Assembly (NCBI RefSeq): GCF_003148845.1
Contig: NZ_QGHA01000003.1
Coordinates: forward strand, 276,928-340,927
Length of the DNA: 64,000 nt
Source of the DNA: Mucilaginibacter oryzae
GTDB lineage: Bacteria; Bacteroidota; Bacteroidia; Sphingobacteriales; Sphingobacteriaceae
Direction of reading: 5' to 3'
Shown piece by piece: positions 8,868 to 18,722 of this stretch. Both the position numbers and the translations under genes were made by a program. The notes beneath the pieces are model-generated. The model was not told where the DNA came from. It ran no database searches and saw nothing but the letters and a program-made list of their open reading frames with translations. Position 1 is the stretch's first letter, and each line of letters starts with the position of its first letter.

Positions 8868-11009
8868 TTAATTATTCGGTTTTTGTTCCGGTTTTTCCGG
8901 TTTTGGCAATAATACTTTTCTTGAAAGCTTCAGTTTACCTTGCTTATCAATATCAAGTAATTTAACCCTTACCTCGTCACCAATCTGGAAGATACCGTCC
9001 ATCGTTTCAAAACGGCGGTGGTCAATTTCCGAGATATGTAATAAACCGTCTTTACCAGGCATAATTTCAATGAACGCGCCGAATGGCATGATCGATTTTA
9101 CTTTACCTTCGTAAATTTCGCCAACCTCAGGTTTTGAAGCGATAGCACGGATGCGGCCTAAAGCTGCATCTATAGAAGCTTTGTTATCAGCAAAGATCTG
9201 AACAATACCCTGGTTATCTTTTTCCTCGATAGAAATGGTAGCGCCGGTTTCGCGTTGCATCTCCTGGATAATTTTACCACCTGGCCCGATAACCGCGCCG
9301 ATAAATTCTTTATCAATTTTAATGGTAACGATACGCGGAGCGTGTGGTTTGTAATCCTCGCGTGGTTTTTCAATGGTTTTGGCCATTTCGCCAAGAATAT
9401 GTAAACGACCCTCTTTAGCCTGGTTCAAAGCGTTGGTTAACACTTCGTACGAAAGACCGTTAATTTTCAGGTCCATTTGTACTGCAACAATACCGTTTTT
9501 AGTACCGGTTACTTTAAAGTCCATATCACCTAAGTGATCCTCGTCGCCAAGGATATCTGAAAGGATAGCGTATTTGGTACCCATTTCGTTGGTGATCAGG
9601 CCCATCGCTATACCTGATACCGGTTCTTTAATTTTAACGCCGGCATCCATCAAAGCCAAAGTACCCGCGCAAACGGTAGCCATTGATGATGAACCGTTTG
9701 ATTCGAGGATATCAGAAACTACACGGATTGTGTATGGGTTTTCATCTTCAGAAGGCAATACCTGTTTCAACGAACGCATTGCCAGGTTACCATGACCAAT
9801 TTCGCGGCGACCGGCACCCCTGTTTGGCCTAACTTCGCCGGTTGAAAAACCCGGGAAATTGTAGTGCAACAGGAATTTTTGATAACCGTTAATGAAAGCA
9901 CCGTCAATCATTTGCTCATCATCCTTACCGCCGAGGGTAACAGAAGTTAATGACTGGGTTTCGCCACGGGTAAATACCGCCGAACCGTGAGCAGATGGCA
10001 AATAACCAACTTCGCTCCATATCGGGCGGATCTGGGTAGTGGTACGACCATCTAAACGTTTACCTTCGTCTAATACCAGGTTACGGATAGCATCGTACTC
10101 CACATCGTGGTAGTATTTTTTAGCAAGTGTTTTGGTAGCCTCATCAATCTCTCCTAAAGTTTCGATGTACTCATCACGCACCTGTTTAAATTTAACAGCA
10201 CGTTCGTCTTTTGCCGAAGCCGAAGAAGCAACCGCGTATACTTTATCATAAGTAGCAGCGTAAATAGCTTTTTTCAGTTCTTCGTCGTTGTTTTCGTGGC
10301 TGTAAACACGTTTTTCAGTTTTACCGGCTTCAATGGTCAACTCTTTTTGAGCTAAACACTGAACTTTAATAGCGGCATGGGCAAATTTGATAGCCTCAAC
10401 CAATTCAGCTTCCTGGATCTCTTTCGATTCACCTTCAACCATGTTGATATCGTGCTCGCTGCCGGCTACAATAAATTCTAAGGTAGCTTTTTCAAGCTGG
10501 CTTAAGGTTGGGTTAATCACCAGCTGGCCGTCAATTTTAGCAACACGTACTTCAGAGATAGGACCATTGAAAGGAATATCAGATACTGCTAAAGCAGCAG
10601 ATGCTGCCAAACCGGCCAAAGCATCAGGCATAATATCTTTATCGGCAGATATTAATGAGATCATCACCTGGGTATCAGCATGATAATCATCGGGGAACAA
10701 AGGGCGTAAAGCACGGTCAACCAAACGGGAGATCAAAACCTCATAGTCTGACAAACGGGCCTCACGGCGTAAAAAACCACCAGGTATACGGCCTGTTGCA
10801 GCGTATTTTTCCTGGTAATCAACAGATAACGGCAAAAAGTCGACACCTTCTTTTGCTTCAGGCGATGATACAACGGTAGCCAATAACATGGTATCACCCA
10901 TTTTCACTACTACCGAGCCATCAGCTTGTTTGGCCAGTTTACCTGTTTCGATCTCGATAGTGCGTCCGTCGCCCAGATCGATAACTTTTTTAATTACGTT
11001 TAAACTCAT
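8868..11009 (-). CDS. pnp: Polyribonucleotide nucleotidyltransferase (PNPase)
   Basis: PNPase degrades RNA 3' to 5' by phosphorolysis, as a trimer, and takes part in mRNA turnover. The 713-residue length is normal. It has two RNase PH domains (first about 10-210, second about 320-550), with a helical domain between them. A KH domain includes [12 protein letters not shown] near residues 570-580, and the S1 domain begins around [30 protein letters not shown]-type substrate contacts appear as [12 protein letters not shown]. It sits downstream of rpsO in the conserved rpsO-pnp order, 129 bp apart with a terminator in the gap, so pnp is probably expressed by read-through or from its own promoter. 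Confidence 0.98.
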   Translation of the reverse strand: MSLNVIKKVIDLGDGRTIEIETGKLAKQADGSVVVKMGDTMLLATVVSSPEAKEGVDFLPLSVDYQEKYAATGRIPGGFLRREARLSDYEVLISRLVDRALRPLFPDDYHADTQVMISLISADKDIMPDALAGLAASAALAVSDIPFNGPISEVRVAKIDGQLVINPTLSQLEKATLEFIVAGSEHDINMVEGESKEIQEAELVEAIKFAHAAIKVQCLAQKELTIEAGKTEKRVYSHENNDEELKKAIYAATYDKVYAVASSASAKDERAVKFKQVRDEYIETLGEIDEATKTLAKKYYHDVEYDAIRNLVLDEGKRLDGRTTTQIRPIWSEVGYLPSAHGSAVFTRGETQSLTSVTLGGKDDEQMIDGAFINGYQKFLLHYNFPGFSTGEVRPNRGAGRREIGHGNLAMRSLKQVLPSEDENPYTIRVVSDILESNGSSSMATVCAGTLALMDAGVKIKEPVSGIAMGLITNEMGTKYAILSDILGDEDHLGDMDFKVTGTKNGIVAVQMDLKINGLSYEVLTNALNQAKEGRLHILGEMAKTIEKPREDYKPHAPRIVTIKIDKEFIGAVIGPGGKIIQEMQRETGATISIEEKDNQGIVQIFADNKASIDAALGRIRAIASKPEVGEIYEGKVKSIMPFGAFIEIMPGKDGLLHISEIDHRRFETMDGIFQIGDEVRVKLLDIDKQGKLKLSRKVLLPKPEKPEQKPNN

Positions 11010-11090
11010 CTTTTTTTGTTTGTGATGCGCTTTTCATCTTCGGGAGCGCACCGGGATTTTATGTGTGTAAATATATTGTTTCAAAAGTAA

Positions 11091-11120
11091 AAAAGCCATC
11101 CTCAAAACAGGATGGCTTTT
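11091..11120 (-). terminator. Rho-independent terminator after rpsO
   Basis: A perfect 12-bp stem, 11091-11102 with 11109-11120, surrounds a 6-base loop. A T-run follows on the minus strand. It separates rpsO from pnp. Confidence 0.85.
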
Positions 11121-11138
11121 AAATAAAAAAGGAGAGAA

Positions 11139-11417
11139 TTACTTAATGATATCCCTAAGCTGTAAAGCTTTGATGATAGCACGGTACCTTTCAATGTCTT
11201 TATTATACAGGTAAGCAAGTAAAGCACGACGTTTACCTACTAATTTTTGCAATGATAATTGAGTTGAAAAATCCTTTTTGTTTTTTTTCAAATGCCCTGT
11301 TAAGTGAGCAATACGGGTAGTAAATAAAGCTACCTGACCTTCGGCAGAACCTGTGTCGGTTGCTGATTTACCATGTTTTGCAAAGATCTCTGCCTTTGCT
11401 TCTTTACCTAAATACAT
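11139..11417 (-). CDS. rpsO: 30S ribosomal protein S15
   Basis: S15 binds the central domain of 16S rRNA early in small-subunit assembly. The 92-residue product shows the family pattern: an N-terminal helix (MYLGKEAKAEIFAKHGKSAT), then DTGSAEGQVALFTTRI and LTGHLKKNKKDFSTQLSLQKLVGKRRALLAYLYN, the rRNA-binding core, and a helical tail ending LQLRDIIK. It is the first gene of the rpsO-pnp pair, has a consensus promoter 47 bases upstream and is closed by a perfect terminator. In other bacteria S15 represses its own mRNA; no such structure is evident here. Confidence 0.98.
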   Translation of the reverse strand: MYLGKEAKAEIFAKHGKSATDTGSAEGQVALFTTRIAHLTGHLKKNKKDFSTQLSLQKLVGKRRALLAYLYNKDIERYRAIIKALQLRDIIK

Positions 11418-11463
11418 TACTTGAATAATATTAAAGCGTTAACTATTTTGTTATTTGTGGGTG

Positions 11464-11493
11464 CAAAGATAGTGATTAATTACGCAATTGCAA
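11464..11493 (-). promoter_or_regulatory. Consensus Bacteroidota promoter of rpsO
   Basis: On the minus strand, TTG (11491-11493), exactly 19 bases, then TATCTTTG (11464-11471). This is a full match to TTG-N19-TAnnTTTG and supports the organism assignment. Confidence 0.8.
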
Positions 11494-11532
11494 GGGGTGG
11501 GTGATTTTTAAGTAAGTGGTTGATTGGGTTGA

Positions 11533-11953
11533 TTATGTAAGTGGTTGATTAGATATCAGATCAAGGAATGTGTCGATGCTTATCACGTTCACCTTCGGAA
11601 AGTCAATCAAAATCAATCCCTGAAAATGTGCGTCGTTAGTTACTATAAAATCAGCGCTTCCAGCTATTGCCGCATCAACAAACTTATTGTCGTCCGGGTC
11701 TTGCTCAATCAATTTCCATCCAAAATAAACATCTACTTTACGAACGTTATTTAAATTCAATAGCATTTCGGCAATATTGCTGGCAACAATATTATTGGTC
11801 TTTTGCTGGATAATTTTCTATGTATTCAGAAAGAATTTCGTTGCTTAATATCAATTCAAACTTTGAAGCAATTAGCGCATCAAAAATTGGCCGGTAGATT
11901 GACTTTTTAGGGATCGATACCAAAAGCGCGTTGGGATCTAAAACAATAGTCAT
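11533..11953 (-). pseudogene. PIN-domain toxin, frameshifted
   Basis: Reading from ATG at 11953 gives MTIVLDPNALLVSIPKKS, the usual start of PIN-family toxins with the first acidic residue (D6). It runs through ILSNEILSEYIE and then hits a stop at 11792-11794. One base shifted, the frame continues IIQQKTNNIVASNIAEMLLN and through EQDPDDNKFVDAAIAGSADFIVTNDAHF, which holds the other PIN carboxylates, to a stop at 11533. Together the two frames make a full-length PIN RNase of about 140 residues. The break maps to a short T-run (plus strand 11814-11817) where one base appears missing. All catalytic residues remain encoded, so the cause is either a recent inactivating deletion or a sequence error. 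The antitoxin-like gene lies 6 bases upstream. Confidence 0.85.
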
Positions 11954-11959
11954 TTAACG

Positions 11960-12172
11960 TTATTTTCTTAAATGTTCTTTTGACCAACTTTCCATAGTTT
12001 CAGCGTCCCAATTATATTCATCCCACAACCTATCCATTTCTTCTGTAGCCGATTTTGCAAAGTATTGCGCAAGAATATCCTTTATCTCCGCCAATTGCTT
12101 TTCAGGCAGGTTATACGGAAATAATTTCAGCAACTCCAATTGCATATTGGTTAATTTTTCAACCGCACTCAT
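11960..12172 (-). CDS. Antitoxin-like partner of the PIN toxin
   Basis: The 70-residue acidic protein lies directly upstream of the PIN gene, 6 bases before its ATG, the typical antitoxin-then-toxin order. It is predicted helical, with a C-terminal part (SATEEMDRLWDEYNWDAETMESWSKEHLRK) typical of antitoxins in Bacteroidota PIN pairs, where this acidic tail is thought to wrap the toxin. No clear DNA-binding motif is visible. The role is inferred from position and composition. With the toxin broken, it may be an orphan antitoxin. Confidence 0.72.
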   Translation of the reverse strand: MSAVEKLTNMQLELLKLFPYNLPEKQLAEIKDILAQYFAKSATEEMDRLWDEYNWDAETMESWSKEHLRK

Positions 12173-12237
12173 AACGATGTATTTACTTGATAAACAAAAA
12201 TAAGCAAATTAATGCTAATGCTACCTATCGAAATCAG

Positions 12238-12330
12238 GGGCGTTACCTGCGGCCCGCGCTATACGCTCATACTGCACGGGCCTTAGCCGCAAGGCCGGTA
12301 TCCGCTCCTATCGCTAACGCAAATTTCGTT
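12238..12330. repeat. Hairpin-rich intergenic repeat of Bacteroidota type
   Basis: Inverted repeats include GGCCTT (12279-12284) with AAGGCC (12291-12296), and GGCCCG (12251-12256) with CGGGCC (12277-12282). The segment ends with gtatccgctcctatcgctaa. That wording resembles an intergenic repeat seen in many Bacteroidota genomes, which is recollection rather than a search result. It is far more GC-rich than its surroundings. Confidence 0.6.
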
Positions 12331-12367
12331 AAACTTCAGCCAACCACTCACTTAATCAACCACTCAC

Positions 12368-12655
12368 CTACAACAAATACTCCCCTGCCTTACCGTATTT
12401 TTCCAGCTGCCTTATCCCTGTACTTGAAATATGTTCAAACTCCATATCGCAAAAAATGGCGGTTACGTTGATCTCTTTACCACCTAATTCCTGCAGATAG
12501 CGGTATTGGTTTAACTCATATTGCAGGTCGGAGCCATTCCTTAACCCGCGGATAATCGTAACCTCGTAACCAAGGCTATTAATAAATTCGGTTAGCAAAC
12601 CTTCGTAGGTTTCCCGGCTTAGCATAACTGCAGACAGCAAGGTTCCTGGCATCAA
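12368..12655 (-). pseudogene. C-terminal remnant of a nucleotidylyltransferase (CoaD-like)
   Basis: The 95-codon frame starts at TTG, followed at once by ATG. It contains VTIIRGLRNGSDLQYELNQY and EFEHISSTGIRQLEKYG, which match the C-terminal half of CoaD/NadD-type adenylyltransferases (RGLR.xxDxxYE and ISSTxIR). The N-terminal half with the T/HxGH nucleotide-binding motif is absent. Only about 45 bases separate the frame from the ppc terminator, too little to hide it. It is therefore most likely a truncated gene copy. A short protein of altered function is the less likely alternative. It lies next to a hairpin repeat and a damaged toxin gene, in a locally decayed region. Confidence 0.75.
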
Positions 12656-12690
12656 CCGTTACTAACTACTCTAAATAACACATCTCGCCA

Positions 12691-12724
12691 AAACAAAAAA
12701 CCACCTGTTATTACTAACAGGTGG
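12691..12724 (-). terminator. Rho-independent terminator after ppc
   Basis: A perfect 10-bp stem (12701-12710 with 12715-12724) with loop ttac is followed on the minus strand by a run of six T. It lies 29 bases beyond the ppc stop. Confidence 0.88.
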
Positions 12725-12752
12725 CGGGATATAAAATTAAAACAATAAACTG

Positions 12753-15329
12753 CTAAGCAAGGTTACGGCCGGCATTTACAATACCGTAAACCGTACGGAT
12801 CACCAGCTTGTTGTAAACATCATTAAGCCCGGGATCCTTTTGGTTATTTAAACATTGCAGGGCGTAGTGCTGGATAATTACCAGCGGCAATACAATCTTT
12901 TCGCGGATGGCGATCGAACGTCGTTCAACCGGGTATTCTTCCATCAGTACCGAGCTTCCTGTCAGTTCCAGCAGCATTTCGCGGGTAAGTACAAACTCAT
13001 CCTTCAGGGTTTTCCAGAACCCGCCAAACCTTTCATCATGTTCCAGGTACGCGGTAACACGGAAATCTGATTTCGACATCGCCATCATACAATTATCCAG
13101 CATGGTTTTAAAAAAACCTGATGTTTGGTACAACTCTTTAACCTCATCCCATCCGCCGCTTTCTTTAACGCTTTTCAGCGCAGTACCTACACCATAAAAA
13201 CCGGGGATGCTTTGTTTCAACTGGCTCCACGAAGTTACAAAGCTGATAGCCCGCAAATCTTCCAGTTTCAACTGTGCACCAGCGTTACGCTTGGTTGGGC
13301 GGCTGCTGATATTGATCCTTGATAATAACTTCAGCGGACTAAATTTTTCAAGGTATTCAACAAACAACGGGTGCGCACGCAAATCAACAAACAGTTTATA
13401 GCTGATATCAGCCATTTGCTGAATCAATTCTTTATGGCGGCTATCCAGCAAATCATTCCTGTTAGGGTGAAGGGCAGATATCACACCGGCATTAATCAAC
13501 TGCTCCATGTTAAACCTCGCGGTTTCCACCGAACCATATTGCGAACTTACGGTTTGCCCCTGTATTGTTAACTGGATGTGTTCGTTAGCGATCTCCTTAC
13601 CCATCGAAGCGTAAAAACGATGTGTTTTACCGCCGCCACGTGCCGGCGGGCCTCCCCTGCCATCAAAAAACGCCAGCTGGATGCCGTATTTACGGGCCAT
13701 AGCGGTAAGCTCAACTTTAGCTTTATAGATAGACCAGTTGGCCATCAAATAACCGCCATCTTTGGTGCTATCCGAGAAACCAAGCATAATGGTTTGCTGG
13801 TTGCCCCTGTTTTTCAGGTGCTCGGCGTAAAACGGATGTGTGTATAACTGCTCCATAATGCCTGCGGCATGGGTAAGGTCATTCACGGTTTCAAACAGCG
13901 GCATAAAATCAATGCTTAGGCTTTCTTTTTTCCAACCGCTCCATAAAAATAAATCAATAAGCTGCAGAATATCTGATGCGCGCTGGCAGTTACTGATAAT
14001 AAAACGCTGACAAGCCTTTTCGCCGTTGCCTTTCTGAATTTCCTTAACCAGCCTGATGGTATCCAGCGTATCGTGGATCATGGCATCCTGCTCTTCCTCA
14101 GGGCAAACAAAATCAGCTTCCTTAAATACAAGGGCTTTTATTTTCTCTTCTTCGCTCAGCTCGTTATAACCTTCAGGCACTTCTGTATCGATATTTTGCG
14201 TACAGTACTCAAAAACCTTACGCAGAATGCGGCTATCCTGCCTGATATCAAGCGTTGCGAAATAACATCCAAACAGGCGTACCTTCTGGATCATATCCTC
14301 AACAATATCAACAAACAAACCATCATGGTCCTTCAGGATCACTTCTTTTATCGAAAGCAAAAGTTCCAGTAACTCACCTTGCAGATCAACCGGGGTGAGC
14401 TGCTCATTAGCGTTTTTATAGAACAAAGTTTCCAGTTTAGCCATGGCCTGCTCCACACCACGGAAAGTAATGCGGCGTTTCAGCGTACGGAAATCGCGGT
14501 AATAGCACCTGAACAGGCGCTGCCTTAAAAAGCTGGCTACATCTTTGGTGGTTTGCGTGGTTACGTTAGGGTTCCCGTCACGGTCGCCGCCCGGCCAGAA
14601 GCCGAGTTCCAGGATCTGGCGGCTCGCGGCATCAATATCAAATTCTTCTTCAAGCTTAGCCTGAATATCTGATACGGCGTGGTAAAATATATTTTCCAAA
14701 AACCATGACAGGCTGATGGCCTCATCCACAGGCGTTGGCGATGTTTTATTAAAAAACGGGGTTTTGCCCAATTGCTGCAGCAACACATCGATATTGGTAA
14801 TATCGTTGGTTTTAACGGCCTCAATAAGGTCGGTCATGATACCAAGCACCGTGCCCGGGTAAAACTGGGTTGGGTGCGCTGTAAGCACCAGGCGCAACGA
14901 AAAATCCTTCAGTTTTTCGCTGATGTCCTGACGGGCTTCTTCGCTGATGGCTGCATGTTGTAAAAGGCTTTGCAGGGTACCACTATCATCAAACTTACCT
15001 ATTTTGTTAAACGACGAATCTTCAATGGCATCAAACAAAACCACCTGGCGTTCAATATACTGGATAAACCTGAACATGCGGTTAATTTGCTCGCGATGGT
15101 CAATATCCGGTACATACTTTTCAAAAAACGATTGTATGATGTTGGTCGGCGAATCGTGGGTGATAGCGCCCTTTTCGCAGTGCGAGCTAAAGAACGGCAA
15201 TAAGATACCGGTATCTTTTACCTGGTAAAACGGAAGCGTTTGAAACAAACTGTTATATAACTCAAATCGGGTAACAACCTCACTATTAAAGGCTGCTTCT
15301 CTTTGGCTGAGTTTTAACGTTGGCGACAT
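12753..15329 (-). CDS. ppc: Phosphoenolpyruvate carboxylase
   Basis: PEPC carboxylates phosphoenolpyruvate with bicarbonate to oxaloacetate, refilling the TCA cycle. The 858-residue protein carries the family motifs: LTAHPTQFYPG near residues 152-162 with the catalytic histidine, GFWPGGDRDGNP, LGFSDSTKDGGYLMANW, and FFDGRGGPPARGGG. The C-terminus reads GIVNAGRNLA where E. coli PEPC ends in RNTG. I take this as a lineage variant and not as damage, since the rest is intact. It is monocistronic, flanked by its own terminator and a 277-bp AT-rich upstream region. Confidence 0.96.
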   Translation of the reverse strand: MSPTLKLSQREAAFNSEVVTRFELYNSLFQTLPFYQVKDTGILLPFFSSHCEKGAITHDSPTNIIQSFFEKYVPDIDHREQINRMFRFIQYIERQVVLFDAIEDSSFNKIGKFDDSGTLQSLLQHAAISEEARQDISEKLKDFSLRLVLTAHPTQFYPGTVLGIMTDLIEAVKTNDITNIDVLLQQLGKTPFFNKTSPTPVDEAISLSWFLENIFYHAVSDIQAKLEEEFDIDAASRQILELGFWPGGDRDGNPNVTTQTTKDVASFLRQRLFRCYYRDFRTLKRRITFRGVEQAMAKLETLFYKNANEQLTPVDLQGELLELLLSIKEVILKDHDGLFVDIVEDMIQKVRLFGCYFATLDIRQDSRILRKVFEYCTQNIDTEVPEGYNELSEEEKIKALVFKEADFVCPEEEQDAMIHDTLDTIRLVKEIQKGNGEKACQRFIISNCQRASDILQLIDLFLWSGWKKESLSIDFMPLFETVNDLTHAAGIMEQLYTHPFYAEHLKNRGNQQTIMLGFSDSTKDGGYLMANWSIYKAKVELTAMARKYGIQLAFFDGRGGPPARGGGKTHRFYASMGKEIANEHIQLTIQGQTVSSQYGSVETARFNMEQLINAGVISALHPNRNDLLDSRHKELIQQMADISYKLFVDLRAHPLFVEYLEKFSPLKLLSRINISSRPTKRNAGAQLKLEDLRAISFVTSWSQLKQSIPGFYGVGTALKSVKESGGWDEVKELYQTSGFFKTMLDNCMMAMSKSDFRVTAYLEHDERFGGFWKTLKDEFVLTREMLLELTGSSVLMEEYPVERRSIAIREKIVLPLVIIQHYALQCLNNQKDPGLNDVYNKLVIRTVYGIVNAGRNLA

Positions 15330-15606
15330 AGTAAAAAGTTAAATTGAGGTAAATTGATTGGTTTAGCCTTAGGCCTTTTTCCGGGGGGTGAATTTAATGA
15401 TCTTTAATTTAATTTCATCAAAAAGTAAATATTTATTAACACCATTGTGTAATTAATATGATTTCAATCAAAAAAAGCGCTTTAAATTAAAATTATGTAA
15501 ATTTACCGCGGCATTTACGCCATGTAAATTATGTAAATAAAAACAGCGCCTGGCTAAACAAAATTTCTTATAATCGTTCTGTTATTTATAACGTATACCT
15601 GTTACC

Positions 15607-17760
15607 ATGTCAATAAACACAAGGGAAGTAAAAAGTTTTTTTTACAGTCAATATTTTTCCGATGGCATCAGGATCTGTATAGGCATTTTACTGCCTTCGC
15701 TGCTGTTAATGCAGTTTGGCAAGTTTGATCTGGGGCTTACCCTTTCGCTGGGCGCGCTGTGTATTTGCGTTATTGATACGCCCGGTCCGGTTTCGCATAA
15801 GCGTAACGCCATGGCGGCAGGCAACCTGTGCCTGTTTCTGGTGGCTGTTATAACGGGGTTTGCCAGGCTTAATGTATTCACCCTCGGGGTGGAGATCACA
15901 TTCTTCGCCTTTTTGTTTTCAATGTTTACCGTGTACGGTAACAGGGCGGCCTCGGTAGGCACCAGCTCTTTACTCATCATGATATTTATGATGGATAAAG
16001 CACTTGATGCGCCTGAAATATTAGGTTACAGCGCCATCATATTAGCCGGCGGGGTTTGGTATATGATATTCAGCCTGCTGTTTTTTGGCATCCGACCCTA
16101 TCGCGCGGCACAACAGGCCCTTGGCGAAAACGTGACCGATATAGCCCGTTTTTTGCGTATTAAAGCTGATTTTTATTTATCAGATACGGATATCGACGAA
16201 AATTACCGGAAGCTGGTTTCCAAACAGATCCAGGTGAGCCAGCACCAGGATGCCGTGCGCGAGTTGCTGTTTAAAAGCCGCATTATGGCCCGCGAATCAA
16301 CAGCGCCAAGCAGGATATTGGTATTAACCTTTGTTGACCTGGTAGATATTTACGAGCAGATTATGGCCACCCATTACGATTACGGCCACATTCGCGAACA
16401 GTTTAAAGATACCGGCATATTGCCCGAGATAGCCCGCATTATCCATAATATGGCCGATGAGCTGGACGACATCGCCTACATTATATTATCCAACACCCGT
16501 CGCCGTCATATAACCGACTTTACCGTTGAACTGGAAAAGCTGAAGTTAAAAATCGATTCGATAGGCAAAAGCAAACACGAGACCAGCAACCTGGTACTAA
16601 AAAAGATCCTGATTAACCTGCGTTCGTTAAACGAGGGTATTAATAACATTTATAAGTACTACAGTACAAAAGCAGCCGAATCACTAACCGAGCCCAAAGC
16701 CGATGTTGAGTACACGGCCTTTGTAACCCACCAGGATTTCGCCCCGCATATTTTCTTTGATAACTTCACGCTTGCCTCGGGCGCGTTTAAACACGCCTTG
16801 CGGGTGGCCCTGGTTTGTTTAATAGGCTTTATTACTGCCAAACTTGTATCCTTGGGGCACCACAGTTATTGGGTGCTGCTTACCATTATAGTAATTTTAA
16901 AGCCAGGTTTCAGCCTTTCCAAACAGCGTAATTACCAGCGTTTAATAGGCACTATTGGCGGGGGCGTTATTGGTATTGCCGTATTAACCTTTATACCCAA
17001 CACAACGGCACAGTTTATTTTTTTGGTGATATTTATGTTGGGAGCTTACAGTTTCCAACGCCTTAATTATGTGGTAAGCGTAATTTTCATGACACCGTAT
17101 GTACTGATCCTGTTTAAGTTTTTGGGGGTGGGGTTGCTAAACGTAGCGCAGGAACGCATCCTTGATACCATCATCGGATCGAGCATAGCGCTCATTGCCA
17201 GCTATCTTATTTTTCCAACCTGGGAGTTTGAACAGATCCAGGAAACGCTGCGTGATGTGATTGTGGCCAATATCAGCTACCTTGCTACCATTGCCGAAAG
17301 CATTTCGGGCAAAACCATCAGCGTAACAACCTACAAGCTGGCCCGTAAAGAGGTTTACGTAAAATCTGCCAACCTTTCGGCAGCTTTCGAGCGCATGACG
17401 TCTGAGCCTAAAAGCAAGCAGCGTAAGGTAAAAGATGTGCATAAGTTTGTGGTGTTAAACCATATCCTATCGTCATACATCGCCACCATAGCATCCGCGC
17501 AAAGCAAAAAAGAAATCCCGGTAGCCCATCCCGAAGCCATGAAGCTGATTAAAAAAAGCATAACGGTGCTAAATGACACCGGCAAAAAACTGGGGGGCAA
17601 GAATGTAGATTTTAACATTGGCAAGATCCCCGTTCCGGATCCGGAAACTGAAAAAGCGGTACAACGCGCCGAAGATGTGCTGCTAAAAGAGCAGCTGGGT
17701 TTTATTAACAAGATCAGTTATGATATAGCGAAGGTAACTGATGGAATACTGACAGATTAA
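15607..17760 (+). CDS. FUSC/YccS-family inner-membrane protein
   Basis: The 717-residue protein has two membrane halves. The N-terminal half has about five to six helices up to residue 165 (e.g. ICIGILLPSLLLMQFGKF). A cytoplasmic helical stretch spans roughly 170-385. A second block around 395-545 contains HSYWVLLTIIVILKPGFSLSKQRNYQRLIGT, the signature of FUSC/aromatic-acid-exporter-like proteins. A soluble C-terminal tail follows. The family (YccS, YhfK, AaeB relatives) is linked to export of small compounds, but the substrate is not known and cannot be told from this sequence. The gene is followed after 23 bases by the DUF4184 gene, so the two may share a transcript. Confidence 0.88.
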   Translation: MSINTREVKSFFYSQYFSDGIRICIGILLPSLLLMQFGKFDLGLTLSLGALCICVIDTPGPVSHKRNAMAAGNLCLFLVAVITGFARLNVFTLGVEITFFAFLFSMFTVYGNRAASVGTSSLLIMIFMMDKALDAPEILGYSAIILAGGVWYMIFSLLFFGIRPYRAAQQALGENVTDIARFLRIKADFYLSDTDIDENYRKLVSKQIQVSQHQDAVRELLFKSRIMARESTAPSRILVLTFVDLVDIYEQIMATHYDYGHIREQFKDTGILPEIARIIHNMADELDDIAYIILSNTRRRHITDFTVELEKLKLKIDSIGKSKHETSNLVLKKILINLRSLNEGINNIYKYYSTKAAESLTEPKADVEYTAFVTHQDFAPHIFFDNFTLASGAFKHALRVALVCLIGFITAKLVSLGHHSYWVLLTIIVILKPGFSLSKQRNYQRLIGTIGGGVIGIAVLTFIPNTTAQFIFLVIFMLGAYSFQRLNYVVSVIFMTPYVLILFKFLGVGLLNVAQERILDTIIGSSIALIASYLIFPTWEFEQIQETLRDVIVANISYLATIAESISGKTISVTTYKLARKEVYVKSANLSAAFERMTSEPKSKQRKVKDVHKFVVLNHILSSYIATIASAQSKKEIPVAHPEAMKLIKKSITVLNDTGKKLGGKNVDFNIGKIPVPDPETEKAVQRAEDVLLKEQLGFINKISYDIAKVTDGILTD

Positions 17761-17783
17761 GCTAAATAACCAACACTAAACCT

Positions 17784-18497
17784 ATGCCTTTCACATTTGC
17801 ACATCCGGCCATAATATTGCCGCTAACCAAACGCGATAAACGAGGGCTATCGCTAACCGGCCTGATAACGGGCGCTATCGCGCCTGATTTTGAATACTTT
17901 ATCCGGATGCGCATATATAGTATTTACAGCCATACCGTTTCAGGGTTGTTTTGGTTCGATGTTCCGATGGGTACGCTCATCGCCTTTTTGTTCCATAACC
18001 TCGTCCGTAATTCACTTTATGATAACCTGCCATCAATAATAAGCGCGCGGCTGTATCCTTACAAATCATTCAACTGGAACACATACTTTAAAAAGCACTG
18101 GCCAGTAGTTCTGTTATCGATTTTGATCGGAGCGTGCTCGCATCTCTTTCTTGACGATTTTACGCACGCGCAGGGATATTTTGTAAAGATTGAACCTGGC
18201 TTTTTCACGCGGCATATAGTTGGTTCGATACCTCTTTTTAAAATATTACAACACACGTTTACATCACTAAGTGCCTTATATATTGTTTATTACATCCAAA
18301 AGATGCCAAAAACTGATGCGGATAATAAACCCACATTACTATACTGGGCTTGTATTGCATTGTTAAGCGTAATTATTCTAACAGTACGATTTTGGATAAT
18401 TCCCGATTACAGGGGTATCGCCAATGTTATAGTTTCCGGCATATCAGCTTTTATGGTGGGATTAATTGTAACGCCGATGGTTGTACAGCGTAGTTGA
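17784..18497 (+). CDS. DUF4184 membrane protein
   Basis: The 237-residue protein begins MPFTFAHPAIILPL and has LITGAIAPDFEYF and GACSHLFLDDFTHAQGYF, the His/Asp-rich motifs that mark DUF4184. They resemble those of membrane metal-dependent hydrolases of the YdjM/LexA-regulated type (HxxxD-like pairs). About five to six membrane helices are predicted, including a C-terminal one (ANVIVSGISAFMVGLIVTPMVV). Its function is unknown. It follows the FUSC gene closely on the same strand. Confidence 0.85.
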   Translation: MPFTFAHPAIILPLTKRDKRGLSLTGLITGAIAPDFEYFIRMRIYSIYSHTVSGLFWFDVPMGTLIAFLFHNLVRNSLYDNLPSIISARLYPYKSFNWNTYFKKHWPVVLLSILIGACSHLFLDDFTHAQGYFVKIEPGFFTRHIVGSIPLFKILQHTFTSLSALYIVYYIQKMPKTDADNKPTLLYWACIALLSVIILTVRFWIIPDYRGIANVIVSGISAFMVGLIVTPMVVQRS

Positions 18498-18504
18498 TTA
18501 CCCG

Positions 18505-18645
18505 TAGCAGAATTTGGGGATGAACAGGATTCTCTGTTTTTTTTTGAACTCGAATCTATACAATTAAGGAATTTACAGAATGTACTGCAAATTCAAAACC
18601 CCCTTAATTCCATCAATTCCGGCCAAAAAAAGTTTAAACCTTTAA
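18505..18645. repeat. Degenerate dispersed repeat between genes
   Basis: Text such as cagaatttgggga and attaaggaatttacagaat parallels the element at 8293-8340 (ggaatttgggga, attaagaaattgacagaat). No precise ends can be drawn. Confidence 0.4.
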
Positions 18646-18722
18646 ATTAAATTATTTCGAAATACAAAAATACCTGCTTACAAAGATAGCTTGCTGAGGT
18701 TTTTTCCCTACTTTAGCCATCA

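Noticed and set aside
12187..12471. 94-codon plus-strand frame
   Set aside because: It covers the GC-rich hairpin repeat and runs antisense into the nucleotidylyltransferase remnant.
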